Shown here piece by piece: positions 51,326 through 59,812 of a DNA stretch of 64,000 nucleotides. A program made the translations under genes and the position numbers. Source of the DNA: Nostoc sp. CHAB 5824 (GTDB taxonomy: Bacteria > Cyanobacteriota > Cyanobacteriia > Cyanobacteriales > Nostocaceae). Where the stretch lies: NCBI RefSeq assembly GCF_020829665.1, contig NZ_JAIVFT010000002.1:620001-684000 (forward strand). Reading direction: 5' to 3'. Each line of letters begins with the position of its first letter. Position 1 is the stretch's first letter. The notes beneath the pieces are model-generated. The model was not told the DNA's origin. It worked only from the letters and a program-made list of their open reading frames with translations, and searched no databases.

Positions 51326-52096
51326 TCATACTTCTGGCTCAACACCCAAGGCTCGTAACTGTGCCGCCAAGCGTTCAGCTCGTTGCAGAGCAGTTTCTTT
51401 AGCTTCTCGCTCTTGTTCGGCTCGTAAGCGTTCTTGTTCAGCTCGTAAACGTTCTTGTTCGGCTCGTTCTGCACCAGTAGGAATTATATTCCCTGTTGCG
51501 TCACACCACCTCAGCCAAACATCCCGCTTACCTTCATACGCACCTTCCCACAAACATAAACCTAACTCAACTTCAGCTAGCCATTGCTCACTCATGGGTA
51601 TATATTGCCGCCCTCGCAACTCGTACATCTGTAGAACTTCACCACCAAGTTGCCGAGTTGGATCAAAGATAATATAGTACATTACCCGCATCCTGGCATA
51701 CTCTAAGATTTTCCGTCCTGTTTCATTGCCTTCTCGATTTGAAACAATTTCAATCACCACCTCTGGCGGTTTCCCAAAATCCCAGAAGAAATAAGAGCGA
51801 TGCCGTTTTTCCCACCAGTTATCAGCTACTTGTACATCCAGGCTCAAAAATACATCAGGCACAATCGGTGGTTGCTTGCTACTGGGAAACAACCCCACAT
51901 TGGCAGCCACGAGAAACCCTTGGGCATTACTAGGCCCGTTCCAAGAACTGTAAAGTGTTTCTGTCAGCAACCGTTGTTGTTTTTCAGATGGCAGATTATC
52001 CAAGGGTTCATCGTCCTCTGTCACCAGATGACTAACATCTGGTAACAAATCTTCTGGTAGTAAGCCAGTATCTGTCAAGATGATAGATTCACTCAT
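51326..52096 (-). CDS. Uma2-family (DUF820) protein with coiled-coil tail
   Basis: A 256-residue Uma2 protein of the same long type as that at 14278: FLVAANVGLFPSSKQPPIVPDVFLSLD, RHRSYFFWDFGKPPEVVIEIVSNREGNETGRKILEYARMRVMYYIIFDP, and GLCLWEGAYEGKRDVWLRWCDATGN. The C-terminus has three tandem copies of RAEQERL before ERLAAQLRALGVEPEV, encoded by a short 21-bp-type DNA repeat (about 51410-51475). The tail may mediate oligomerisation. Function unknown. Confidence 0.88.
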   Translation of the reverse strand: MSESIILTDTGLLPEDLLPDVSHLVTEDDEPLDNLPSEKQQRLLTETLYSSWNGPSNAQGFLVAANVGLFPSSKQPPIVPDVFLSLDVQVADNWWEKRHRSYFFWDFGKPPEVVIEIVSNREGNETGRKILEYARMRVMYYIIFDPTRQLGGEVLQMYELRGRQYIPMSEQWLAEVELGLCLWEGAYEGKRDVWLRWCDATGNIIPTGAERAEQERLRAEQERLRAEQEREAKETALQRAERLAAQLRALGVEPEV

Positions 52097-52252
52097 AAGG
52101 AATTCTGGGGGTAGGAGCTTAATTCTATTGTGGCAGCAGCATTAATCCCCTTCATCCTACCAGTAGATTTTCTACACTTACTGTTGTCGTCGTAGTTGCT
52201 ACCTGGATAATCCTACCGTATTGCGATCGCCACTGTAGTGCATTAGAAATTG

Positions 52253-52342
52253 TTAGATAGCCAATTTCTGGCGGTTGCTGCAAAGGCGAAACCCACCGAT
52301 ACCAGCAAAAAGCTCTAAAACTTTGAGTTTGTTTGTTGTCAT
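52253..52342 (-). pseudogene. N-terminal remnant of a DNA cytosine-5 methyltransferase
   Basis: ATG 52340-52342 opens a 29-codon frame on the minus strand beginning MTTNKLKVLELFAGIGGFRL, the SAM-binding motif I (FAGIGG) of C5 methyltransferases. After CSNRQKLAI it stops at TAA 52253, and the catalytic PCQ motif is absent. It is therefore a truncated remnant, the only sign of a lost restriction-modification or orphan methylase gene. The downstream 100 bases show no clear continuation. Confidence 0.65.
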
Positions 52343-52348
52343 GCCACA

Positions 52349-52792
52349 CTACTGCAACCGCAAAGCATAATGGTAAAACTCTTCATTCTTAATGTAATCC
52401 CGCGCTTCATAGAGTTTTTGCGCCTTTATATTAGAAATTTGAGTAGCTAAAATTACTCTAACGGCTCCACTTTCTTTGGCGTATTCTTCTGCAACACTCA
52501 TCAATAACTTTGCAATTCCCTTCTGGCGATACGACTCTTCCACATACAAATCGTTCAATATCCATACTCGTTTCATCGACACTGAAGAAAAGCTGGGATA
52601 AAGCTGAGTAAATCCGACTAATTCTCCATTGTCATTAGCTGCAAATACTATCGAATCATTATTATTGAAACGTTCTTTGAGAAACTCTTTAGCAGCTTCA
52701 AGATTTGATGCCTGATTGTAAAAAATACGATACCGATCAAATAGTACTGAAATACCTTCAAGATGATTAATATTAGCTAAGAAAACTTCCAT
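52349..52792 (-). CDS. GNAT-family N-acetyltransferase
   Basis: A 147-residue GNAT protein. IVFAANDNGELVGFTQLYPSFSSVSMKRVWILNDLYVEESYRQKGIAKLLMSVAEEYAKESGAVRVILATQISNIKAQKLYEARDYIK shows the beta-4 strand, the acetyl-CoA loop (RQKGIA) and the late NxxAxxLYE block. The substrate cannot be told; proteins of this size acetylate amines, amino acids or antibiotics. Seven bases separate it from the C5-methyltransferase remnant. Confidence 0.9.
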   Translation of the reverse strand: MEVFLANINHLEGISVLFDRYRIFYNQASNLEAAKEFLKERFNNNDSIVFAANDNGELVGFTQLYPSFSSVSMKRVWILNDLYVEESYRQKGIAKLLMSVAEEYAKESGAVRVILATQISNIKAQKLYEARDYIKNEEFYHYALRLQ

Positions 52793-52936
52793 TGATTATC
52801 CTTATAATTTAAATATAATGCTGCTCTGTTAAGCTAAAAGGTAGATGAAACCAAAAAATATTTGCTTTCTCAATTCAAGTAATTAATCGGCATTTTCCAC
52901 CCTACTTGTACTGGAGTTACACTAGAAATTTGGCTA

Positions 52937-53293
52937 ATGGATATAAAGATGGATGCAATTACGAATGAATTTAATAAATATTTTTCTAAATGGAAAATTA
53001 CCTTGCCAGAAGAGAAGATACGAAAGCGTCAAAAAGGTTCAATTTTTCAAGCTGGTTGGAAGATAAATTTTATTTTTGGGATAAAAGATGATGCTGAGTA
53101 TCTTGAGTATTACGCTATCCATAGAATGACAAATGATCGTCACATCATAATTTATGAAAATGGAGAAAAAGAACATTTAGAGTGTTTAGAGCCTCCATTA
53201 GAATACAGTTCAGCAATTGATGAAAGGCAAAGGGAGCATAATAAACATAACAGAAGAGTTAGAGACGAACTGAGCTATAAAGGCTTACTTTAA
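52937..53293 (+). CDS. Hypothetical protein
   Basis: A 118-residue charged protein (MDAITNEFNKYFSKWKITLPEEKIRKRQKGSIFQAGWKIN...), probably alpha/beta, without signal or membrane segments. ATG 52937 and the ATG four codons later are both possible starts. AT-rich relative to neighbours, which may mean recent acquisition. I do not recognise the family. It converges with aspS. Confidence 0.5.
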   Translation: MDIKMDAITNEFNKYFSKWKITLPEEKIRKRQKGSIFQAGWKINFIFGIKDDAEYLEYYAIHRMTNDRHIIIYENGEKEHLECLEPPLEYSSAIDERQREHNKHNRRVRDELSYKGLL

Positions 53294-53318
53294 CTTTCTG
53301 TGCTCCCCTTGCGCTTTA

Positions 53319-55106
53319 CTAAGGCTTTGGTTTATAAGTCGAAGCAACGTGTAGTTCTTTCAACTGTTTAGCATCTACACTTGAAGGTGCGTCTGTTAAC
53401 AAACAACGTGCTTGTTGTGTCTTTGGAAAAGCAATCACATCTCGAATGGATTCTTCGCCAGCTAGCAACATTACCAGACGATCTAAACCGTAGGCGATGC
53501 CACCATGCGGTGGTGTACCATATTCAAATGCTTCTAAGAGAAAGCCAAATTTACTTTGTGCTTCTTCAGGAGATAACCCGATCGCTTCAAACACTTGCTG
53601 TTGAATTTCTCGCTGATAAATCCGCAGACTTCCGCCGCCAACTTCTACGCCGTTGAGTACTAAGTCGTAAGCTTGGGCGCGTGCAGTCTTTAAGTCGCTC
53701 AAATCATCAGGATGTGGTGCTGTAAACGGGTGGTGCAGTGCTTCTAAACGTTTTTCGTCAGCATTCCACTCGAACATCGGGAAATCTGTAATCCACAGCA
53801 AGTTGATTTTTTCTGGATCAATTAACTCAAATTCTCTAGCGATCGCTTGCCGTAATCTATCTAAAGTCTTATTAACTGTAGCAGCATCACCAGCCCCAAA
53901 CAATAACAAATGTCCAGCTTTTGCACCTGTACGGCGTAAAATTTCTTGTTTTTGTTCCTCGCTGAGGTTGTCTTTAATCGCGCCAATGGTGTCAATTTCG
54001 CCATCATCCCTGACGCGGATAAAAGCTAAACCTTTAGCACCGGCTTCGCTGGCTTCTTTAAATAAATCACCACCTGGTTTAATGCGAACATTAGAAATTA
54101 CATCGTTACCGTTGGGAATGGGCAGGATTTTGACGATACCACCATTGGTAACAGTGTCTCGAAAGACTTTGAAACCAGAGTCTTTGACAATATCTGAGAC
54201 ATCAACTAATTCCAAACCATAGCGGGTATCTGGTTTATCACTACCGTAGCGTTCCATCCCCTCAGCGTAAGTTAGGCGGGGGAAAGGACGCTGTAACTCA
54301 ATGCCTTTAACGGTTTTGAAGATATGGCAAACTAAGTTCTCGTTTAGTTCGATAATTTCTTCTTGAGACATGAAGCTCATTTCCATGTCCAACTGGGTAA
54401 ATTCCGGTTGTCTGTCGGCGCGTAAGTCTTCGTCACGAAAGCAACGCGCAATCTGATAATATCTATCTAAGCCGGATACCATCAGCAATTGTTTAAATAG
54501 CTGGGGTGATTGCGGCAAAGCATACCACTCATTAGGATTGACGCGACTGGGTAGAATATAATCCCGTGCCCCTTCTGGGGTAGAACGGGTAAGGATTGGG
54601 GTTTCGACTTCGATAAAACCTTCTAAATCTTCCAGATAACGACGCATGGCTTTGACAATTTGATGACGCAGTTGCAAATTTTGCGCCATGCGTTCGCGTC
54701 GCAAATCCAAATAACGATATTTCAGCCGCAAGTCTTCCCGCACTGTTTCGGTGTCGGCTACGGAAACTTGGAAAGGTAACTGTTTGCGAACAGCATTCAG
54801 GAGTTCAATTTTATCGGCGTAGATTTCTACCTCGCCTGTTGGGATGCGGGTATTTAGCGATTCTTCGGGACGTTGCGTTACCCTACCAGTGATTTCGACA
54901 ACATATTCATTTCGCAGGGCGTTCGCCTGCTCATAAGAATCTGGGGTGCGTTGTGGATCGCTGACGATTTGGACAATTCCAGAGCGATCGCGTAAATCTA
55001 AAAATATCACACCACCGTGATCGCGGCGACGGTCTACCCATCCGTAAAAGGTAACAGTTTCTCCAATATGTTCTTTTCGGAGTTCGCCGCAATAGTGAGT
55101 TCGCAT
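53319..55106 (-). CDS. aspS: Aspartyl-tRNA synthetase
   Basis: A 595-residue class IIb synthetase of bacterial size. The N-terminal OB fold starts [32 protein letters not shown]. Class II motif 1 is [16 protein letters not shown], motif 2 [24 protein letters not shown] and motif 3 [27 protein letters not shown]. The bacterial GAD insertion (about 310-410) is present. It charges tRNA-Asp in the cytosol; whether it also charges tRNA-Asn cannot be read directly. Single-copy housekeeping gene, intact. Confidence 0.97.
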   Translation of the reverse strand: MRTHYCGELRKEHIGETVTFYGWVDRRRDHGGVIFLDLRDRSGIVQIVSDPQRTPDSYEQANALRNEYVVEITGRVTQRPEESLNTRIPTGEVEIYADKIELLNAVRKQLPFQVSVADTETVREDLRLKYRYLDLRRERMAQNLQLRHQIVKAMRRYLEDLEGFIEVETPILTRSTPEGARDYILPSRVNPNEWYALPQSPQLFKQLLMVSGLDRYYQIARCFRDEDLRADRQPEFTQLDMEMSFMSQEEIIELNENLVCHIFKTVKGIELQRPFPRLTYAEGMERYGSDKPDTRYGLELVDVSDIVKDSGFKVFRDTVTNGGIVKILPIPNGNDVISNVRIKPGGDLFKEASEAGAKGLAFIRVRDDGEIDTIGAIKDNLSEEQKQEILRRTGAKAGHLLLFGAGDAATVNKTLDRLRQAIAREFELIDPEKINLLWITDFPMFEWNADEKRLEALHHPFTAPHPDDLSDLKTARAQAYDLVLNGVEVGGGSLRIYQREIQQQVFEAIGLSPEEAQSKFGFLLEAFEYGTPPHGGIAYGLDRLVMLLAGEESIRDVIAFPKTQQARCLLTDAPSSVDAKQLKELHVASTYKPKP

Positions 55107-55272
55107 AAGTCTTAGTTATTGTTTCCGGGCTAGATTGGCAAGAAAATGTCAAAGCCTTCCCATTATCTAGCATCAATAGTAATTGTAGTAGTTCTAGTTG
55201 AAGAAAAAATGGAATATCACACTACATATATAGGAGAATCCATGACATCAGCAGGGTAAGTTTTACCTATTT

Positions 55273-55496
55273 TTACAATAGTTCCCGGAATTCATCACGG
55301 CTGATCTGACAGTCACGGAGTATCTGTGCTAACAAACCAGAACCAATTGTTTCACCAGAATGCACTGGAACAACAGTTCGACGACCATCACTGTGTATCA
55401 AAAAATGGTGACTACCTCAGATTCTTGCTACCTCAAAACCTGCTTTTTTAAAGCTGTAATTACTTCCCGTCCAGTCAAACTTGGTAGCTTGCTCAT
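55273..55496 (-). pseudogene. hicA: HicA-type toxin, inactivated
   Basis: ATG 55494-55496 begins MSKLPSLTGREVITAL. One A is missing from the following A-run (55441-55452 region), after which KKAGFEVARI is read in another frame, then TGA where Arg is expected, then GSHHFLIHSDGRRTVVPVHSGETIGSGLLAQILRD to ELL and TAA at 55273. The GSHH-F pattern and SGETIGSGLLAQILRD are typical of HicA mRNA interferases. Frameshift plus nonsense codon make it a pseudogene. Its ATG overlaps the TGA of hicB (ATGA). Confidence 0.8.
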
Positions 55497-55712
55497 ACTT
55501 GAACAGAAACCCTCTGCACACCAATAAACTCTAATGCTTCGGCGTTTTCTTGTTCAACCTCTAAGCAAAGTTCGATAGCTTCTTTAATCCGCTCTATAAA
55601 TTCGTTTAGAGATTTGGCTTGGGTCGCGACGCGATCCAGCAAGATTAGGCACGGAGGCAACAAAATAACCCTCAGAGTCGCGTTCTATAATGACGTTAAA
55701 TTCTCTGGTCAT
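55493..55712 (-). pseudogene. hicB: HicB-type antitoxin, inactivated
   Basis: ATG 55710-55712 gives MTREFNVIIERDSEGYFVASVPNLAG; then the frame shifts near 55645 and continues DRVATQAKSLNEFIERIKEAIELCLEVEQENAEALEF to FIGVQRVSVQV, TGA 55493. The GYFVASVP and TQAKSLNEFIERIKEAIELCLE blocks are the HicB fold. The segment is 220 bases, one more than a multiple of three, fitting a single shift. Antitoxin and toxin genes are both broken. Confidence 0.8.
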
Positions 55713-55855
55713 CTGGAGGTTGTTGTTTGGTGGGGTCATCTAATTTTAGAGTAATTGAGTAGCTGCGGGCAATTATCGCTGATGCAACCCACAAATTTAA
55801 AAGAAGGATTTTCTTCTAAATCCTTTTTTACTCGAAAACTATTCTCCATGCTCAA

Positions 55856-55963
55856 ATGTGCGGAGTTTGTGCAGAAGCTTGCGATCGCTGTACCAGTGAA
55901 TGTGAAAAACACGATAATGATCACTGTAAACGCTGTACCGCATCTTGCCGTCGCTGCACCTAA
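55856..55963 (+). pseudogene. C-terminal fragment of a DUF326 / copper-storage (Csp-like) protein
   Basis: The plus strand reads ATG 55856, then MCGVCAEACDRCTSECEKHD and NDHCKRCTASCRRCT, stop TAA 55961. The regular CxxC / CxxxC spacing along helices is the signature of DUF326 four-helix-bundle copper-binding proteins. Complete members are about 110-130 residues, so only the last third is present; upstream sequence in this frame is not convincing. Probably the remnant of a full gene. Confidence 0.55.
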
Positions 55964-56032
55964 TCTTGTGAACTTGAAGCACTGCATTAGTGAGTAATCT
56001 TGCAAAGTAGACCGCTCCCGTCATGAGTTAGA

Positions 56033-56283
56033 CAGCTCCCATAAGTCCGGGAGCAGCTCCCATAAGTTCGGGAACCGCTCCCATAAGTCCGGGAGCTGCT
56101 CCCATAAGTCCGGGAGCCGCTCCCATAAGTTCGGGAGCCGCTCCCATAAGTCCGGGAGCCGCTCCCATAAGTTCGGGAACCGCTCCCATAAGTTCGGGAA
56201 CCGCTCCCATAAGTCCGGGAGCCGCTCCCATAAGTCTGGGAACCGCTCCCATAAGTCCGAGAGCCGCTCCCATAAGTCCGGGA
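56033..56283. repeat. Minisatellite: 12 tandem copies of a 21-bp unit
   Basis: Twelve copies of gccgctcccataagtccggga with a few substitutions (cc/tt at the middle, g/a at the first base). Adjacent units join as gggagc-c-gctccc, a 13-bp palindrome repeated at each junction. All frames on the minus strand stay open because the unit is a multiple of three, but the resulting heptapeptides (YGSGSRT or LMGAAPG) have no start context or conserved neighbours. Likely non-coding. Confidence 0.9.
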
Positions 56284-56301
56284 GCCGCTACCAGTTGCAA
56301 T

Positions 56302-56428
56302 AATAGACCTCTTGCAAAAGTGCTTTTTGCAAGAGGGGAAAAAGGTTTTGGTTGAAGGGGAAAGGGACAATACAGAACCTTTTCCCCTTTCCCCTTCCCC
56401 TTTTCCCGACTTATGCAAGAAGTCTAAT
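56302..56428. mobile_element. Small palindromic element (family B), second copy
   Basis: About 127 bp with ends aatagacctcttgca (56302-56316) and tgcaagaagtctaat (56414-56428), and an interior of ggggaaaggg against cccctttcccctt. It matches the element at 8308-8432 in ends, length and layout. It starts directly after the minisatellite and ends 16 bases before the stop of the minus-strand CPT-like gene. Confidence 0.65.
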
Positions 56429-56443
56429 ATTGATAACTACAGC

Positions 56444-57070
56444 TTAAATATGGTGTGCAGCAAGTCGTTGAAATGCTGACGGTGCTGGAATATTTGCGAG
56501 GTGATTGCGTATCACCTCGGCACACGCACCTGGGCTTAATAACGAGGTATCGACTTCAAGATCATAGATGCCAGGGATGTGGACTTCACGTTGCCATAAC
56601 TGAACCGGATGTGGCATCAACGAGTCGGCTGCACTTCCCACTTTTCCCCCCGTCTTTTGTCGCCGTTCCATAATGATTTCAATGGGGCAACGAACGCCTA
56701 CAAACAAGACTGGCAATCCGTTCAAACGCCGCGCACTATCGGCCAGAATGCCCCGTGAGATTGCGTAGGCGTCATGGTGTCCTACATCAACCACAACATT
56801 CAGACCCAAGCGGCTGTGGGCGGCGATGGACTCATACATGGCGCTGTACAGAATAGGGACAAGGGGTTCGATGTCCTGGCGTTCTCCCCCTGGCCGCAGA
56901 CCGATCCCAGGCAGGTATCGTGGGGGAGTCATTTGCATAAACCTATCGACACCCAAGTTCATCCACAGGCCATCAAATGTCTCCTGGATTACTGCAACAA
57001 TGCTTGACTTCCCCGATCGCGGGGCACCATTTAGGATGATAATCTTTCCTAGCTCCTGTGTCTGCCCCAT
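56444..57070 (-). CDS. Chloramphenicol phosphotransferase-like P-loop kinase
   Basis: A 208-residue protein with KIIILNGAPRSGKSSIVAVIQETFDGLWMNLGVDRFMQMTP, the Walker A and substrate region of the CPT family, then GLNVVVDVGHHDAY (catalytic Asp-like), LPVLFVGVRCPIEIIMERRQKTG and VHIPGIYDLEVDTSLLSP. CPT proteins phosphorylate chloramphenicol, but relatives in environmental bacteria have other or unknown substrates. Start ATG 57068-57070 is chosen because a near-perfect GAGGAGG lies four bases upstream; a longer frame exists but lacks a ribosome site. Base composition is more GC-rich than the surroundings. Confidence 0.85.
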   Translation of the reverse strand: MGQTQELGKIIILNGAPRSGKSSIVAVIQETFDGLWMNLGVDRFMQMTPPRYLPGIGLRPGGERQDIEPLVPILYSAMYESIAAHSRLGLNVVVDVGHHDAYAISRGILADSARRLNGLPVLFVGVRCPIEIIMERRQKTGGKVGSAADSLMPHPVQLWQREVHIPGIYDLEVDTSLLSPGACAEVIRNHLANIPAPSAFQRLAAHHI

Positions 57071-57461
57071 GATCCCTCCTCGTGTCTTTGATGTATGATT
57101 TAGCAATTCCACGTTAAGGCTAAAAGGTTGAATAGGCAATTGAAAATGCTTCTACCTCAGCTAATCCCTCATGTGACACCAACTTCAATATTGCTGATGA
57201 CACCTTAAGCATTCAAAGGTGAGGTAGCACAGTTATGCTCTTATACCGCGTATTACATCCAAAATTTTTGTATTTTCCTTATTTCGCCATAACTCGGAAT
57301 ATTGCACAGCAAACTTGTATAAAATCTCAGTGATACCAATTCTCTAAAATCCGTCATCAAATTTAAACCCCCAAACCCAGATTTAATCTGACTTTCTTAA
57401 TTACGAATTACGAACTTGTACTGAGCGTAGCCGAAGTATTACGAATTACGAATTAGTGATT
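57071..57461. other. Divergent intergenic region with heptamer repeats
   Basis: About 390 bases. Near the pentapeptide gene there are repeated attacgaa units (57398-57455) separated by cttgtactgagcgtagccgaagt, a familiar Nostoc intergenic repeat. A promoter for both flanking genes must be here but none is clear. Confidence 0.4.
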
Positions 57462-59582
57462 ATGCCGCCAGACTACTCCGGTCAAAATCTTCGAGGTCGC
57501 TCTTTTAAAGGTCAAAACCTGACTGGGGCAAACTTTAGCAAGGCAGATATTAGAGGAGCAAATTTTACCAACGCTATCCTCAAAGATGCTAACTTCACAG
57601 GTGCTAAAGCTGGACTACAGCAACGTTGTACTATTGCGTTGCTTATAGCATTACTCCTATTATCAGCATTATCAGGATTTGCTTCGGAGTACGTTATATA
57701 CGGACTGTATTGCTTGATTGACCCTAGTCAACCTTATACAAGAACGGCTAGTGTCGCTACTATAGTAGTACTTATATTTTTCTTTTCTCTGACTATTTAT
57801 AAAGGTTTAGATATATCTCTAAACATATCAATCTTTGTTAGTGCGATCGCTAGTTCCGTTGTCACCGCTACTATTAGCACCATTGTACATCTTCATGGTA
57901 ACAATATGAGCAATGGTGTTTCATTTGCTGGTGCTGTTGCTGCTGCTATTGTTGATGCTGGCGTTATTGATTGCGCTATCATTATCGTTGGTATGAATCA
58001 AGTTAATATTTATAATTTCGCTAGAGTTGCTTTTATTGTTGGTTTTGCTGCTTTCTGTAGTTCCAATGTCGTAAGTGAAACAAGAGATAAAATTGATATT
58101 TTGTCTTTTCGTACCGTAACTGGCATAGTGATCACCTTTATTATGTCATTAAGTATTTATATCGCATGGAATGCAATGAAAGGAGATGAAAGATATGACT
58201 TGATTCGGAAAATAGCGATCGCCTTTGCTGCAACAGGCGGTACAAGTTTTCGTAATGCTGATTTAACAAACGTTAACTTTACTGGCGCAACTCTCAAAAA
58301 TACAGATTTAAGAGAAGCAAACTTGACACGCACTTGTTTTTCCGAAGTCAAAAAACTTGACTTTGCCAGACTTGACAATACTATATTAACTAATACAGAT
58401 GTTCTTAAGTTACTCGTCACCGGCAATGGTAGGGAAAAGTCTTATATTGGTGCTAACTTTAAAGGTGCTAACCTCAACGGTGTTAATTTAACACAAGCAA
58501 ATTTAAAAAATGCTGATATCAGTCAAGCCACTTTCCAACAAGCTTGTTTAGAGTGGGCAAACCTAACTCTAGCTCAAGCTGTTGGCACTAATTTTACTAA
58601 CGCTCATATGACTGGTGTTTCTGTGGAAGCGTGGAATATTGAAAGTACAACTCTGTTAAATAATGTAGATTGTCGCTTTGTTTACCTTTTAGAAAACCCC
58701 AAACCTGGAACTGATGACCGAGAACGTCGTCCCAGTAGTGGCGATTTTCAACCAGGAGAATTTACTAAGCTGTTTGAAGAGGTTTTAAATACTGTTGATT
58801 TAATTTTCCGTAATGGCATTGATTGGAAAGCTTTTGTTCAAGCCTTCCAAACAGTGCAAGACCAAAATGCAGACACAGAATTAGCTCTACAGAGTATTGA
58901 AAATAAAGGTGATGGGGTTGTTGTCGTTAAAGTCGGTGTACCTATTGATGCCGATAAAGAAAAGATTCATAGCGACTTTACACAAAGTTATCAATTCGCA
59001 TTGCAAGCTGTAGAAGAAAAATATAAAGCACAATTACAAGCTAAAGATAATGAAATAGTTATCTATCGCCAACAAAGTGGAGAGATGGCAGAAATTGTAA
59101 AATTACTAGCCAATAAGCCGATTAATGTTCAAGTTGACAATAAAGTAGAGAATAAAAATATGACTAACAGTAATGATGCCAGCCGCAAAATTGAAATTGG
59201 CAGTGTTGGCAGAGATTTTAATGCCAGTGGACAAGCTTTGAATTTAGGTGATATTAGCGGTACGGTAACAAATACTATCAACGAGTTACCAGCGTCTCCC
59301 GAACCAGATAAATTAGGAATTAAGGAATTGTTGACGCAATTGCAAGCAGCAATTGAGGCTGATACAAATTTACCTCAAGAAGATAAAGCTGAGGCATTAG
59401 AACAAGTCAAAGCCTTAGCAGAAGCCGGGAAAAGTCCTCAAGAAGGGGCAATGCAAAAGGCGGCGAAAACGGCTATAAAGATTTTAAAAGGGACAATTTC
59501 TAGTTTACCCAGTGCCACAAAGTTGGTTGAAGATTGCAGCAATCTATTGCCGTTGATTTCCAATTTTCTGGGTTTAGGATAG
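57462..59582 (+). CDS. Membrane pentapeptide-repeat protein with C-terminal conflict-type domain
   Basis: A 706-residue protein (ATG 57462; GTG 57456 two codons upstream also possible). Order: short pentapeptide block (about 6-50, LRGRSFKGQNLTGANFSKAD), about six membrane segments (56-250), a second pentapeptide block (about 265-410, LTNVNFTGATLKNTDLREAN), an acidic helical part with a coiled coil (480-560), a beta-rich stretch (IEIGSVGRDFNASGQALNLGDISGT) and a C-terminal helical domain ending LVEDCSNLLPLISNFLGLG. The last two parts resemble tails found in cyanobacterial conflict and effector-associated proteins. Probably inner membrane; function unknown. Confidence 0.8.
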   Translation: MPPDYSGQNLRGRSFKGQNLTGANFSKADIRGANFTNAILKDANFTGAKAGLQQRCTIALLIALLLLSALSGFASEYVIYGLYCLIDPSQPYTRTASVATIVVLIFFFSLTIYKGLDISLNISIFVSAIASSVVTATISTIVHLHGNNMSNGVSFAGAVAAAIVDAGVIDCAIIIVGMNQVNIYNFARVAFIVGFAAFCSSNVVSETRDKIDILSFRTVTGIVITFIMSLSIYIAWNAMKGDERYDLIRKIAIAFAATGGTSFRNADLTNVNFTGATLKNTDLREANLTRTCFSEVKKLDFARLDNTILTNTDVLKLLVTGNGREKSYIGANFKGANLNGVNLTQANLKNADISQATFQQACLEWANLTLAQAVGTNFTNAHMTGVSVEAWNIESTTLLNNVDCRFVYLLENPKPGTDDRERRPSSGDFQPGEFTKLFEEVLNTVDLIFRNGIDWKAFVQAFQTVQDQNADTELALQSIENKGDGVVVVKVGVPIDADKEKIHSDFTQSYQFALQAVEEKYKAQLQAKDNEIVIYRQQSGEMAEIVKLLANKPINVQVDNKVENKNMTNSNDASRKIEIGSVGRDFNASGQALNLGDISGTVTNTINELPASPEPDKLGIKELLTQLQAAIEADTNLPQEDKAEALEQVKALAEAGKSPQEGAMQKAAKTAIKILKGTISSLPSATKLVEDCSNLLPLISNFLGLG

Positions 59583-59677
59583 CGTATAAAATTAAGACCC
59601 GGCGAATGGAATTCGCGGCTATACAAACAAGAGCTTTCCTCCGTGGGCTAATAAAAGAAAATTAAGGTTTTTTATTT

Positions 59678-59698
59678 AACCCGCGCAGGCGGGTTTTG
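59678..59698 (+). terminator. Intrinsic terminator of the pentapeptide gene
   Basis: aacccgc-gcag-gcgggtt followed by tt. The stem is the same as that at 51223. It lies about 95 bases past the stop codon. Confidence 0.8.
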
Positions 59699-59725
59699 CG
59701 TGTATTTCTAACCGCCCTTTTATCT

Positions 59726-59754
59726 GCGATGCCTGCGGCGGGCTACGCCTACGC
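59726..59754 (+). repeat. Family C palindromic repeat, intergenic copy
   Basis: gcgatgcctgcggcgggcta then cgcctacgc: the intergenic form of the repeat that is found inside two coding regions (3921-3953, 20374-20406) and inverted at about 39795-39825. The preceding ttctaaccgccctttta is also shared with 42216-42232. Confidence 0.8.
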
Positions 59755-59812
59755 TTAGAGATTAAGGTAAAATTATGAGTAAGAATATTAAGAAATTTAA
59801 ACAAACTAATCA

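Noticed and set aside
55987..56418. Glycine/serine/arginine heptad protein encoded by the 21-bp array
   Set aside because: Open only because the unit is a multiple of three; a second frame is equally open, and it runs through a palindromic element.
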